From NCBI GenBank assembly GCA_964493505.1, contig CAZBNP010000007.1, positions 1 through 64,000 on the forward strand: DNA of 64,000 bases, read 5' to 3'. Shown here one piece after another: positions 17,409 to 26,180 of this stretch. A model generated the notes under the pieces. It was not told the DNA's origin, ran no database searches, and saw nothing but the letters and a program-made list of their open reading frames with translations. This DNA comes from Chryseosolibacter sp964493505. GTDB taxonomy: Bacteria > Bacteroidota > Bacteroidia > Cytophagales > Cyclobacteriaceae. The translations under genes were made by a program, and so were the position numbers. Position 1 is the stretch's first letter; the number at the start of each line of letters is the position of its first letter.

Positions 17409-17531
17409 ATGAATAGAGTTGACTTCAGAGGCAGTGCACAGGCACGGATGGCCGCAAGGCTGAGGCAGGTTCTTGTACTTTTTGTCGCCGTCATCGTAGG
17501 AATACTGGTGTCGGTATCCGTGAATTTTTAA
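17409..17531 (+). CDS. Possible 40-residue single-span membrane protein
   Basis: A 40-codon frame (ATG to TAA) lies in an otherwise empty 519-bp gap between the J-domain gene and an aminotransferase gene. The product has a basic N-terminus with several arginines and a hydrophobic helix (VLVLFVAVIVGILVSVSV) reaching to the C-terminus. A strong terminator follows at 17621. The charge pattern and terminator support a real gene, but I know no family, and no clear ribosome site is visible. Confidence 0.5.
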   Translation: MNRVDFRGSAQARMAARLRQVLVLFVAVIVGILVSVSVNF

Positions 17532-17620
17532 CACGACAAGACCCCTCGGGAGGCAACTTATTTTTAGTGATGAAGGTCCTAATTGAGAATTTAGGTTAAT
17601 TGACTGGATTAGTTTCTGAA

Positions 17621-17643
17621 AAGCCCCGCCAAAAGCGGGGCTT
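17621..17643 (+). terminator. Rho-independent terminator
   Basis: AAGCCCCGC pairs with GCGGGGCTT around a CAAAA loop, followed by CTTCATTTCG. The GC-rich 9-bp stem in an intergenic region fits a terminator for the transcript carrying the 40-codon gene. Confidence 0.75.
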
Positions 17644-17701
17644 CTTCATTTCGCGAACCACCGGCCGTGGGTAATTCCGCAATCGCTTCTATCTTTAGCG
17701 A

Positions 17702-18880
17702 ATGAATTCCGACGTCTTTCTCAACAAACTGGCGCAAACATCACACACTCCCTTTCTGATACCTGTAAAAAAAGCGGAAGGTCTCTACCTCTACACGCCT
17801 GACGGAAAACGCTACGCCGACCTTATCTCGGGAATCGGTGTAACCGTTATCGGTCACAGACACCCGAAAGTTGTCGAGGCGATCAAAGACCAGGTAGACA
17901 AGCACCTTCACGTCATGGTATATGGGGAGTATATTCAGGATTCCGTCAACGCGCTTGCCGACGCTGTAACAGCCTGCTTACCTCCGAAGCTAAACTGCTG
18001 CTACTTCGTGAACTCGGGGGCAGAAGCAAATGAAGGAGCGCTAAAGCTCGCCAAGCGTTTCACGGGAAGGACCGAGATCGTAAGTTGTCGCGGGTCTTAT
18101 CACGGCAGTACTCACGGAGCACTAAGTGTGTCGGGGAATGAAACCAAAAAACGCGCGTTCAGACCCCTGCTGCCTGATGTACGGTTTATCCGCTTTGGAG
18201 AAAAAGAAGACCTTGAAGCGATCAGTGCACGAACAGCCTGTGTTATAATGGAGACCGTTCAGGGCGATGCCGGTGTGCGGATCCCGTCAAAAGAATATAT
18301 GCAGGCGCTGCGGCAACGCTGTGACGAAACGGGCGCGTTGCTTATTCTGGATGAAATACAGTGCGGAATGGGCAGGACCGGAAAGCTCTTTGCTTTCGAA
18401 CACTACGGTATTGCTCCCGATATCCTTACCGTTGCAAAGGCGTTTGGTGGTGGCCTTCCCCTCGGAGCTTTTATTTCCGACCACGACATTATGAAGACGC
18501 TGACGCATGATCCGATGCTGGGTCATATTACCACCTTCGGCGGCAATCCGGTGTGCTGCGCCGCCGCGCTGGCGACATTATCGGTCATCCGGAACGAAGG
18601 CCTCGTAGCGACAGTAGAGGAAAAAGGACGAACCTTTGAACAGTTACTCTCCCACCCCCAGATCAGGGAAATTCGCCGGATCGGCTTGCTGTTCGCCGTC
18701 GACTTCGAATCGGCTGAAAGGGTATCCAATATCGTAAATTACTGCAAAGACAAAGGTGTAATCTGTTACTGGTTCCTTTCCAATCCCAACAGTTTTCGCC
18801 TGGCACCGCCTCTTAACATCACCGCTAACGAAATAAAAGAATGTGGTGAAATTATTCTGGAGGCGATAGAAAACACCTAA
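17702..18880 (+). CDS. Class III aminotransferase (PLP-dependent)
   Basis: This 392-residue protein has the fold of acetylornithine/ornithine-type aminotransferases. FVNSGAEANEGALKLAKRFT binds the cofactor phosphate, LLILDEIQCGMGRTGKLFAF holds the aspartate that contacts the PLP ring nitrogen, and Lys246 in TVAKAFGGGLPLGA is the Schiff-base lysine. The exact amino donor cannot be read from the sequence; no arginine-biosynthesis genes are nearby, so argD is not assigned. It ends 10 bp before a permease gene on the same strand, probably a two-gene operon. Confidence 0.88.
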   Translation: MNSDVFLNKLAQTSHTPFLIPVKKAEGLYLYTPDGKRYADLISGIGVTVIGHRHPKVVEAIKDQVDKHLHVMVYGEYIQDSVNALADAVTACLPPKLNCCYFVNSGAEANEGALKLAKRFTGRTEIVSCRGSYHGSTHGALSVSGNETKKRAFRPLLPDVRFIRFGEKEDLEAISARTACVIMETVQGDAGVRIPSKEYMQALRQRCDETGALLILDEIQCGMGRTGKLFAFEHYGIAPDILTVAKAFGGGLPLGAFISDHDIMKTLTHDPMLGHITTFGGNPVCCAAALATLSVIRNEGLVATVEEKGRTFEQLLSHPQIREIRRIGLLFAVDFESAERVSNIVNYCKDKGVICYWFLSNPNSFRLAPPLNITANEIKECGEIILEAIENT

Positions 18881-18890
18881 ATTACCTTCT

Positions 18891-19925
18891 ATGGCTCAAA
18901 ACTGGAATCGACTCGACTACACTTTCAAGGTGATGGTGATCATCGCGCTGTCTATCTACGGAGTGGTCCTGTGCCGCGACATCGTCATCCCGTTGTCTAT
19001 CGCGCTCTTTCTCGCCTTTGTTTCGCTTCCGGCTGTGAAATGGCTTGAACGAAAAATGGGAACAATCCTCTCTGTATCAATTGTCGTCGTCGGGGGTACA
19101 CTGATCTTTTCACTCTTTCTCTGGATTCTCATTGACCAGGTACTGAGTCTGGTTGCCGATCTCCCGAATCTGCAACAACGGTCCGATAAGTTCGTCAACG
19201 ACATTAAAGGAATCTTGTGGGAAGAGTTGAATATCGATCCTGCAGAATTGAGACAGATGGTCCAGGACATTATCAAGAGCATCAGCGTTTACCTCGGCGA
19301 GTTTATCCTGACAACGGGCACCACGCTGGCAACGCTGATCCAAATTCCAATCTATCTATTCCTGCTATTGATCTACCGCGACAAATTCAGCGCATTCTTT
19401 ACCAAGATCATCCCCGGCGATGATGAACAAGAAATGGTATGGAAGCAGGAAATTGAGGACGTGACTCATGCGTATATCACAGGTCTGTTGTTTGTGACAC
19501 TGATCGTAGCCGCTCTTAATACCACCGGGCTGCTGATTCTCGGTATTAAACATGCTGTCTTCTTCGGAATCCTGTCGGGTATTCTGACGATTATCCCTTA
19601 CGTTGGGATCTTCATCGGCGCTACCCTTCCCGTGGTGATGGCGCTTATCACAAAAGATAGCGCGTGGTATGCAGTTGGTGTGATTGGTGTATTCTCGTTC
19701 GTCCAGTTCCTCGAAGGAAATTTTATCACGCCCAAGATCACGGGTTCCAAAGTAAGTATCAATGCGCTGGCGGCGATCATCGCCCTGGTGCTGGGCGGGA
19801 AAATACTGGGTGTTACCGGAATGATCCTCGCAGTTCCCGCCATCGGTATTCTGAAGATCCTATTATCATATTCGCGACGACTTAAACCGTTCGTAATCCT
19901 GCTGGGCGACACCCCTGAGAAATGA
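18891..19925 (+). CDS. AI-2E family transporter (PerM/TqsA type)
   Basis: A 344-residue membrane protein with about eight hydrophobic segments. The family pattern is an N-terminal hairpin (FKVMVIIALSIYGVVLCRDIVIPLSIALFLA is split over two helices), a soluble central part (residues 85-150) and the C-terminal signature FLEGNFITPKITGSKVSIN. Family members export small molecules or ions; the substrate here is unknown, and quorum-signal export should not be assumed. It is probably co-transcribed with the upstream aminotransferase. Confidence 0.85.
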   Translation: MAQNWNRLDYTFKVMVIIALSIYGVVLCRDIVIPLSIALFLAFVSLPAVKWLERKMGTILSVSIVVVGGTLIFSLFLWILIDQVLSLVADLPNLQQRSDKFVNDIKGILWEELNIDPAELRQMVQDIIKSISVYLGEFILTTGTTLATLIQIPIYLFLLLIYRDKFSAFFTKIIPGDDEQEMVWKQEIEDVTHAYITGLLFVTLIVAALNTTGLLILGIKHAVFFGILSGILTIIPYVGIFIGATLPVVMALITKDSAWYAVGVIGVFSFVQFLEGNFITPKITGSKVSINALAAIIALVLGGKILGVTGMILAVPAIGILKILLSYSRRLKPFVILLGDTPEK

Positions 19926-19940
19926 CCGGGGCAGCCCGCT

Positions 19941-20480
19941 TCAGGGAAGTTTTTCGATAACAATATTATGATTCGTGTAGATACAGATATCGGCAGCGAT
20001 GTGAAGACTTTCGCGAACGATATCTTCCGCCGACAGATGGGGAGCGTGTTTCTTGAGCGCTATCGCGGCGGATTGAGCAAACATGGCTCCCGATCCTATT
20101 GCGGCCACTTCGTTGTCGGGCTCCAGAACGTCGCCGGTACCTGAAAGCACCAGGAGCTCATCCTTGCTGACCGTGATCAGCATCGCCTCCAGCCTCCTCA
20201 GGAACCGATCCATACGCCAGTCTTTCGCGAGCTCGATGGCTGCTCGTTTCATATTCCCTCCGTAGCTGTTCAACTTCTCTTCAAAACGCTCGATAAGTGT
20301 AAACGCGTCGGCAGTAGATCCTGCAAACCCCGCGAGGACCTTACCCTCGTAGAGCCTTCGGATCTTTTTGACATTGCTCTTGGCAACGTAGTTGCCCATG
20401 GTAGCCTGGCCATCGCCGCCTATTGCCACCTCACCGTTGTGAATGACGGCGACGATAGTCGTTGAGTGTATCTTTTCCAT
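19941..20480 (-). CDS. hslV: ATP-dependent protease proteolytic subunit HslV
   Basis: A 179-residue threonine protease of the proteasome-like HslUV complex. After a six-residue leader (MEKIHS) comes TTIVAVIHNGEVAIGGDGQA with the catalytic Thr7, which must be exposed by removal of the leader. GFAGSTADAFTLIERFEEKL and GSGAMFAQSAAIAL are typical. Length is normal. The ATPase partner hslU is not in the window, so the two are not adjacent here. It is convergent with the AI-2E gene, with only 15 bp between stops. Confidence 0.96.
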   Translation of the reverse strand: MEKIHSTTIVAVIHNGEVAIGGDGQATMGNYVAKSNVKKIRRLYEGKVLAGFAGSTADAFTLIERFEEKLNSYGGNMKRAAIELAKDWRMDRFLRRLEAMLITVSKDELLVLSGTGDVLEPDNEVAAIGSGAMFAQSAAIALKKHAPHLSAEDIVRESLHIAADICIYTNHNIVIEKLP

Positions 20481-20535
20481 AGAGGATATTAAATTCAGAG
20501 GCGATCAACCTGGATCGCGCAGCGTCGACCGTCTG

Positions 20536-22167
20536 TTAAATCAAAATCCGCACAGGATCTTCCAGCAGGCCTTTGAGGGTCTTGAGGAATGCGGAACCAA
20601 CCGCGCCGTCAACAGCCCGGTGATCACAGGACAACGTGACCTTCATCACGTTTCCAGGAACAATCTGGCCGTTTTTCACGATCGGCGTTTCCTTAATACC
20701 ACCCACGGCAAGGATACACGCATCGGGGGCGTTGATGATCGCGGTGAACTCCTCAATACCGAACATGCCGAGGTTGGAAATGGTGAACGTGCTTCCCTCC
20801 CACTCAGATGGCTGCAGTTTTTTGTCGTGTGCCTTCTGCGCGAGTTCCTTTACCTCGACGGCTATGTGCGACAGCGACTTGTTATCGGCAAAACGAACCA
20901 CCGGTACCAGGAGCCCTTCTTTGACCGCAACAGCAACTCCGATGTGAATGTGGTGATTCTTGCGAAGCTTATCACCCAGCCAGGAAACGTTGACGTCGGG
21001 ATTTTGGCGCAACGCGGCGGCTACCGCCCCTATGACCATATCGTTGAATGATATCTTAACCGGACTGACTTCGTTGATACTCTTCCGGGCCTCAACAGCC
21101 TTATCCATGTTGATCTCCATGGTGAGATAAAAGTGCGGAGCGCTGAACTTGCTTTCCGACAAACGGCGCGCGATGGTCTTCCGCATCTGGGAGGCATTGA
21201 CCTCCTCGAAGCTCTCTTCTCCGACCACGGTGGGCAATACCACAGGCTTGCCTTCCGCAGATTTTGACGCCGCAGGTTGAGCAGCAGGCTTGAAGTTCTC
21301 CACATCCTGCTTTGTAATCCTTCCATTATCTCCCGTTCCGGGAATCTGGCTGATATCGAATCCCTTGTCTTTCGCCAGCTTCTTCGCAAGTGGCGATGCT
21401 TTTATCCTGCCGCCGGCTTCGGAATCAACTTTTGTCGCCTCGGCTACCGGGGCAGCAGCCTCTGCCGGTTTGGAAGATTCGGGTTTCGCCGCCTCCTCTT
21501 TTGCAGCTCCGTTGGCCGGAGATTCCTGTGCTTTCAACAAGGTCTTCCAGTCGGCATCTTTTTCACCGATGATCGCGAGAACACCGTTTACCGGGATGCT
21601 TTCACCTGCCTGGGCACCGATATAGAGCAGCGTACCGTTGTTGTAGGACTCGTACTCCATCGTGGCTTTATCGGTTTCCACTTCGGCTAGCAATTCGCCC
21701 GACTTCACACTTTCGCCTGTTTTCTTGTGCCATGCGGCGATCACACCTTCTTCCATAGTATCGCTCATCTTCGGCATCAACACAATCTCTGCCTTGATAC
21801 CCGAGGTGTCTACCGCAGGCGCAGAAGCCTTCACGTCAGGCTTCTCTTTGGTTTCTTCTTTCGATTCGGCTTTCTCTTCTCCGCCTCCCGATTGACCCGC
21901 TTCCTTGAGCAAAGCCTCAAAATCTTCACCCTTTTCGCCCACAACGGCGAGCACATCGTTAATCTGGACCGCGTCGCCTTCCTTAGCGCCGAGATAGAGT
22001 ACCGTTCCGGTGTTGAACGACTCATAATCCATCGTAGCCTTGTCGGTTTCGATTTCCGCCATCAGCTCTCCCGACTTCACGGTATCTCCTACTTTTTTAT
22101 GCCACTTCGCGATAACCCCTTCAGTCATGGTGTCGCTCATCTTGGGCATTCTAACGATTTCTGCCAT
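20536..22167 (-). CDS. pdhC: Pyruvate dehydrogenase E2, dihydrolipoamide acetyltransferase
   Basis: A 543-residue protein with two lipoyl domains (lysines in EIETDKATMDYESF near residue 43 and EVETDKATMEYESY near 165), each followed by an Ala/Glu/Lys-rich linker. An E3/E1-binding domain follows (KASPLAKKLAKDKGFDISQI). The C-terminal acetyltransferase domain has the active-site SCDHRAVDGAVGSAFL. It transfers acetyl groups from lipoamide to CoA. The first residues MAEIVRMPKMSDTMTEGVI repeat at the second lipoyl domain, which points to an internal duplication. E1 and E3 genes are not adjacent. Confidence 0.95.
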   Translation of the reverse strand: MAEIVRMPKMSDTMTEGVIAKWHKKVGDTVKSGELMAEIETDKATMDYESFNTGTVLYLGAKEGDAVQINDVLAVVGEKGEDFEALLKEAGQSGGGEEKAESKEETKEKPDVKASAPAVDTSGIKAEIVLMPKMSDTMEEGVIAAWHKKTGESVKSGELLAEVETDKATMEYESYNNGTLLYIGAQAGESIPVNGVLAIIGEKDADWKTLLKAQESPANGAAKEEAAKPESSKPAEAAAPVAEATKVDSEAGGRIKASPLAKKLAKDKGFDISQIPGTGDNGRITKQDVENFKPAAQPAASKSAEGKPVVLPTVVGEESFEEVNASQMRKTIARRLSESKFSAPHFYLTMEINMDKAVEARKSINEVSPVKISFNDMVIGAVAAALRQNPDVNVSWLGDKLRKNHHIHIGVAVAVKEGLLVPVVRFADNKSLSHIAVEVKELAQKAHDKKLQPSEWEGSTFTISNLGMFGIEEFTAIINAPDACILAVGGIKETPIVKNGQIVPGNVMKVTLSCDHRAVDGAVGSAFLKTLKGLLEDPVRILI

Positions 22168-22251
22168 CTGTGTGTTTGAAATTATGAATTAGACCTTGAA
22201 TGAGCCTCAAAAATAGGCTATTCGAGGTGATTTTCAATACTTGCGGTTCTT

Positions 22252-25206
22252 TTAGAAATTAAAGGTGCCGATCAGCAGTTCCCATTCTGTTACCGACGGT
22301 TTCAGGCCCTTTGAAAATCGTATTCCGATGTCTAGCTGCGGCAAAAATCTCAGGATATTCAGATCAAGCTTTGCCTCAACCCCTACCGAACTATATTCCC
22401 GGCTGGTCTGGTGAAGAAAATCCGGTCCCTGCCCGAATCCATAGTCAAAAAAAACATTGGCGCGCAGTCGTTGCAGGTTCAGCAACGGGCCGATTGCAAT
22501 ATCGGGATACCACACCGGCATGGTGTAGTTGGCCGAAACGGTATAAAAATCCTGGAACCTGAATACCGAATGCCCGCGGGGTACAGGAATCTGGTTTCGG
22601 AAGGTGTACGTATCCAGCGCCCGCTCAAATTGAGTGTGCTGATACGCGCCGTATCCCCACAATGAATGATGCCTGCCCAGGCCGGGGAAATACAGCATCC
22701 CGAAAGCAGAGTACAGTCTACCCCGGAGGTCACCGCCGAATGGTGTGTCAAAATACTGCAGTTCCAGGAACTGTCCCCACCTGCTGTTGATATCGCGGTG
22801 GCTTTGCTTTAGCAACCGGTGAGCCGAAAAACTGAAGTTGTTGTAGAGCAGTCTTCCATTGCCGACATAATCATAAAAAGGATATGTGCCCCAATAAAAT
22901 GGCGACACGCCCCAATCCGTCGAAGGAACGAAACGTCCGCCTCTGTCGATATTGTTTCTGAACTCCGAGACCTCGGTAAATCCGGTTGAGTTCCCGATAG
23001 TAACGCTTCCGTGGTATTTCGACGACGTCGTTATGAGCGGCACCCGCAGACCTACCTGAACATTCTTCTCTCGCCATTTGAATACAATATCCCTCAGTTC
23101 CGATGTAAATGCGTTGCCAATGGTATCATAGAACCGACCTTTCCCCTCATTCACCGACCGTGTCGCATAAGAAGCTGATACATCGATAATCGGATACCAT
23201 CCCTGATAACTTACCTGGCCCTTCAGTGCTCCGGTGCGTTCGTGAATATCGAAGTAATATCCGAGGTTAATCGAGGTGGTGCTCAGGATATCGCGCGAAG
23301 TGAGTCCGATGCTTGCCTCCGTCAGGTCGCTGTCAACCGCGAAACCCCAGTTGTAAGGATTGATGATACCGCTGATCTTTTTGTATGGTGCGTGTGGGTA
23401 GGCCGTTGTGGGCAGATCCTTAAATATGTCCGGATGTCCTTCCTGTTCGACGAGGTGACCGAAGAAGAGCGTTGTCTTTCTCCTCTCCTCGTAAGGAACC
23501 CAGTCTGAGGGCGTGAAGGCAGCGCTTACAACATCCAGGCCGTCTTTTGTCTGATCGTTGTAATAAAGGGTCGCTCCATCTTCCGATACCGAAATATTGT
23601 ACGCGCCGAGCCGGCTGCTCGTAACCTGAAATCGTTTACCCTCGCGAAGATCAATGGCGTATACATTATCGATGCCGCTTACCGGCGAGTTGAAGAACAG
23701 GTAGTCGCCGTGCAAGACAGGATAGCCAACATTCTCCTGCGACACCGGGAGCACATCGCGCGATGCTCCGGTTTCAGCGTCGACAAGGGAAATCGTCTTA
23801 CCATCCTCTACCGTCTTCACTACCGCAATTGTACCGCCATCTTCCGACCAGCGTGGCATGGAGTAAAAGTCGTTGTCTTCGTTTGGAAACTTCTTCAAAA
23901 CCTTGCCATCGGAGGTATTGAGCACGACGATGCTGGTCCTGTAGCGGGTGTCTGTTTCGATCGTCACAATCTTGTCTCCTCTCCGTGTGACAGCCGCACT
24001 GGCGTAGCGCGAATGTTTCGGGCCTATTCTCCTTTTTTTTCGCGTCGAAAGATCATACGCTTTTACCTGCGAGTAGTTCTTCATACGCCACCGCGGATCG
24101 AAACCGTATTCATTCCAGACTACCAGATCACCCTCGGCCGACAACATTCCGGTATTGTTCATGATGCCGGGTGTGAATACTTTTTCCTCGCCGTTTATCA
24201 GCAACACAAACTGCGCGATATCTCCGATTCCCCTTTTCATCGCGAGTACATTTCCGTCGGGCAGGGCTTGCGGATACAGATAATCCGTGTACGCTTGTCC
24301 GCGACGGCGGTTTACGCGGACAAACGGCGTGAGCTCTACGGCGGCAATCTCACGCTTCCACTGCGCGGCAAACTCATCAGCCATGCCGTTGTAAACATCC
24401 CGTACATACATTCCCGTTTCCTTTTTTATTGCATTCGAGAAAGCGAAGGGAATAATGGGAAGATTCCAGGAGCGCGCGGTTATTTTACCCCAAACATCAG
24501 CGTCGTTGGTTTTTCGTCGCAGAAAGCTGACCATGTGATAGCCGAACTCATAGTGGTCAGAGATATTGTGCTTATACGATCCGAGCATCTGCTTGTGGTA
24601 GTTGAACCTTCTGCCTTCGACAAGATTGGTCTTCAGCAGGAGTCCGAAGTGAGGGATCTTTCCCCTTCCGCTGGGGGTAAGAGCTGTTTCGGTGGCCACG
24701 GCGTCGCCTTCCCAAAACCACGGTGGCGCTGCAGCCTGCGCCATACCGGCAAGTGAGATCGAGCCAAACAGGTAATAGATCACTTTGTTAAAACCACGTG
24801 TCGCATGCTGGTATTGAACGGCATGCCTGTATTCATGAGCCGTCAACATTTCAAGCCAGTCGTTCGTACCCACGAAGTTGTAGTTTTGCGCGGGCATTGC
24901 GTAGAATTCAGACCGACGCGGCAGTATTGATACCATGCCGTTAGATTCGGACGACTGGTTTTGCAGGATAAAAATCATCTTCCTGGGCCGGGTGCCAAGC
25001 GATTGAGCTCCCGCATCGCGCACGCGTTCCAGCGCGTTGGCTACCCGTTGGGCCTGACCATCAAACCCCGTACTATAAAGCACCCTGAAGTTCGGTGTCG
25101 TTACCTTATGCCATTTCAGCGAAGGCGGGTTGTTTTCAAGAACCGATTGCGCGCGGGTGGAAAGAGCGAGAAGACACAGGAATACGAACAGAAGTCGGTT
25201 TCTCAT
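22252..25206 (-). CDS. Peptidase-MA-like / beta-propeller / outer-membrane barrel fusion
   Basis: A 984-residue secreted protein (signal MRNRLLFVFLCLLALSTRAQ). Residues 35-200 look like a gluzincin metallopeptidase domain with HEYRH (His124, Glu125, His128) and a downstream WEGDA whose Glu166 may be the third zinc ligand. Residues 290-570 carry TolB/WD-like repeats (for example GMLSAEGDLVVWNEYG, MPRWSEDGGTIAVVKT, YNISVSEDGATLYYND). From about 620 to the end there are amphipathic strands, ending in LLIGTFNF with a terminal Phe, as in outer-membrane barrels of the Omp85 type. I infer an outer-membrane protein with a propeller and a possible protease on one side. Substrate and role are unknown. 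Confidence 0.75.
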   Translation of the reverse strand: MRNRLLFVFLCLLALSTRAQSVLENNPPSLKWHKVTTPNFRVLYSTGFDGQAQRVANALERVRDAGAQSLGTRPRKMIFILQNQSSESNGMVSILPRRSEFYAMPAQNYNFVGTNDWLEMLTAHEYRHAVQYQHATRGFNKVIYYLFGSISLAGMAQAAAPPWFWEGDAVATETALTPSGRGKIPHFGLLLKTNLVEGRRFNYHKQMLGSYKHNISDHYEFGYHMVSFLRRKTNDADVWGKITARSWNLPIIPFAFSNAIKKETGMYVRDVYNGMADEFAAQWKREIAAVELTPFVRVNRRRGQAYTDYLYPQALPDGNVLAMKRGIGDIAQFVLLINGEEKVFTPGIMNNTGMLSAEGDLVVWNEYGFDPRWRMKNYSQVKAYDLSTRKKRRIGPKHSRYASAAVTRRGDKIVTIETDTRYRTSIVVLNTSDGKVLKKFPNEDNDFYSMPRWSEDGGTIAVVKTVEDGKTISLVDAETGASRDVLPVSQENVGYPVLHGDYLFFNSPVSGIDNVYAIDLREGKRFQVTSSRLGAYNISVSEDGATLYYNDQTKDGLDVVSAAFTPSDWVPYEERRKTTLFFGHLVEQEGHPDIFKDLPTTAYPHAPYKKISGIINPYNWGFAVDSDLTEASIGLTSRDILSTTSINLGYYFDIHERTGALKGQVSYQGWYPIIDVSASYATRSVNEGKGRFYDTIGNAFTSELRDIVFKWREKNVQVGLRVPLITTSSKYHGSVTIGNSTGFTEVSEFRNNIDRGGRFVPSTDWGVSPFYWGTYPFYDYVGNGRLLYNNFSFSAHRLLKQSHRDINSRWGQFLELQYFDTPFGGDLRGRLYSAFGMLYFPGLGRHHSLWGYGAYQHTQFERALDTYTFRNQIPVPRGHSVFRFQDFYTVSANYTMPVWYPDIAIGPLLNLQRLRANVFFDYGFGQGPDFLHQTSREYSSVGVEAKLDLNILRFLPQLDIGIRFSKGLKPSVTEWELLIGTFNF

Positions 25207-25312
25207 ACTGTCGGATTAGATCAGAAAACCCGGACTACACTCCCGGATCCATCTTGCCTCTAAAATAGAGGAAAATTCAGATCATTCCGGGAAAATTTCA
25301 AAAGCGGTGCCG

Positions 25313-26176
25313 TTACTCAATGAGGGTTTCCGCCTCCCTGATAGCGCTGACCTGGAAGAAACCCAGCGCGCCATTGCTGATATTGCTCCTCGGCGCAGCA
25401 GGAATAGGCCCAAACATTCCGCCTGCATCGTTGTTCAGCACGGAATAGAGATCATTGTAGAACACATATCCACGCCGGGTCAGACTGTAGATCTCAAGAC
25501 GCGCGATGTCTCCCTCTCCAAAGTACACCGGCGACGCAAGCCCGTCTATGATCTCCCCGAACAACTCGTCGTTGCTGTAGTAAATATCCGTAGGAGTATA
25601 CAGGACCAGCGAGTCGTTCCGATAGTACCTGAACAGGTAATAGTTCTTTTCGTCAGGAGGTTCCCTGGTATAAAGAAGCATCTCGTAAATTTTTCCCGGC
25701 TCGTTGGGATCTTCCTCCTGAAATTCATTCACCTTGAAACCGACCGAATCAATGGATGCCACACTCAACATCGGATCAGCCGCCTCAAACAGTGTTTCAT
25801 CTGTCTGTACATGCAGGGTATAGGTTCTTCCAACACTTCCGACAAAATTGGCATCCAGCGGAAGATAAATTCCCGCAGAATCAGGATGATTGCGTGGGTT
25901 GTGGATGAAAGGATATTCAGCACCGGTGTCGTCGGAAATGGAGACCACAGCGTCTGTCACCCTGGGCGTGTTTCCTGAAACGTAGAACGGGCTGGTACGC
26001 GATACCTTCACATACTGGTATGAGGGCTTGCTGGTGACCTGGCCTTCGATAACGATTTGCGGCGCCGTTTGCTTTGCATCGAGCTCAATGGTTTCTTCGC
26101 ACGAAACAAGTACAACAGCGGTAAGCGCGAGGGCGATAGATTTGATAGCAATACTAATTTGAGCCTTCATAGTCAT
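25313..26176 (-). CDS. DUF4249 lipoprotein
   Basis: The 287-residue protein has a lipoprotein signal ending VVLVSC and mature residues EETIELDAKQTAPQIVIEGQ, the usual start of DUF4249 proteins. DUF4249 genes in Bacteroidota typically stand next to a TonB receptor gene, as here, 4 bp downstream of one; they are thought to be surface partners of that receptor. The ligand is unknown. Two in-frame ATG codons lie two codons apart at the start; either would serve. Confidence 0.85.
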   Translation of the reverse strand: MTMKAQISIAIKSIALALTAVVLVSCEETIELDAKQTAPQIVIEGQVTSKPSYQYVKVSRTSPFYVSGNTPRVTDAVVSISDDTGAEYPFIHNPRNHPDSAGIYLPLDANFVGSVGRTYTLHVQTDETLFEAADPMLSVASIDSVGFKVNEFQEEDPNEPGKIYEMLLYTREPPDEKNYYLFRYYRNDSLVLYTPTDIYYSNDELFGEIIDGLASPVYFGEGDIARLEIYSLTRRGYVFYNDLYSVLNNDAGGMFGPIPAAPRSNISNGALGFFQVSAIREAETLIE

Positions 26177-26180
26177 GTCT

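Noticed and set aside
23710..24756. 348-codon plus-strand frame opposite the propeller-barrel gene
   Set aside because: The opposite strand encodes HEYRH, blade repeats and a barrel with terminal Phe; this frame has no motif.
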